11,853 bases of DNA. It comes from Candidatus Pacearchaeota archaeon. GTDB lineage: Archaea > Nanobdellota > Nanobdellia > Pacearchaeales > GW2011-AR1. Below, one piece after another: positions 11,800 to 11,853 of this stretch. The translations under genes were made by a program, and so were the position numbers. Location: assembly GCA_015520065.1 (NCBI GenBank), contig WAQV01000021.1, positions 1-11,853 of the forward strand, read 5' to 3'. Numbering within the stretch: position 1 is the first letter of the stretch; each line of letters begins with the position of its first letter. The notes below the pieces were generated by a model. The model ran no database searches and had not been told where the DNA came from. It worked only from the letters and a program-made list of their open reading frames with translations.

Positions 11800-11853
11800 A
11801 TTGCTAACATATAAATCTAAACTTCTGAGATAACTGTTTAAACTGCTCATATC

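Noticed and set aside
11809..11817. TATA-like catataaat after the GH114-like gene
   Set aside because: No start codon at the right distance is visible before the window ends, so a promoter cannot be supported.
11641..11850. Minus-strand 69-codon open frame at the right edge
   Set aside because: It is mostly antisense to the GH114-like gene, with no recognisable motif.

Overview
The window is about 11.9 kb of AT-rich DNA, densely packed with genes and most likely archaeal. Most well-defined transcription units have an archaeal TATA-like box (often with a purine-rich BRE) about 25 nt upstream of the start codon, which is the spacing expected for leaderless mRNAs. The protein families also fit an archaeon: an AF1521-like macro domain, a TldD/TldE pair, an AbrB/PIN toxin-antitoxin pair and a Maf protein. 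Lysine-rich, compact proteins and many 1-8 nt overlaps would suit a DPANN-type lineage such as Woesearchaeota or Pacearchaeota, but that assignment is inference. No rRNA, tRNA, CRISPR array or transposase was seen.

Layout. Positions 1-527 (+) hold the 3' end of a probable glycosyltransferase that runs into the 3' end of a convergent maf gene (449-1036, -). Positions 1037-1209 hold the maf promoter, an inverted repeat over the maf start, and an orphan 40-codon open stretch with no start codon. Positions 1210-2109 (-) encode a protein with an alpha-helical N-terminus and seven 19-residue repeats of the FwdC/GltS GXGXG beta-helix type. A divergent promoter region containing an 8-bp inverted repeat separates it from a small membrane protein (2251-2769, +). 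That gene converges on a large P-type Ca2+-ATPase (2863-5565, -), and a hairpin followed by T6 lies in the ATPase 3' end.

From 10787 down to 2863 everything is on the minus strand, in order of transcription: a three-gene overlapping operon (alkyladenine DNA glycosylase, macro-domain ADP-ribose hydrolase, Arm/Rmt/FmrO-like rRNA methyltransferase), a vapBC-type toxin-antitoxin pair, the tldD-tldE protease pair, and the ATPase. Divergent from the glycosylase operon, across only 34 bp with interlocked promoters, is a membrane-anchored GH114/TM1410-like glycoside hydrolase (10822-11799, +).

The most notable content is the glycosylase-macro-methyltransferase operon. Its third gene aligns end to end with the 16S rRNA m7G1405 methyltransferases known for aminoglycoside resistance (ArmA/Rmt/FmrO), here in an apparently archaeal genome and co-translated with a nucleic-acid repair enzyme and an ADP-ribose-processing enzyme. 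The beta-helix protein, with its uncharacterised N-terminal domain, is the second candidate for something little described.
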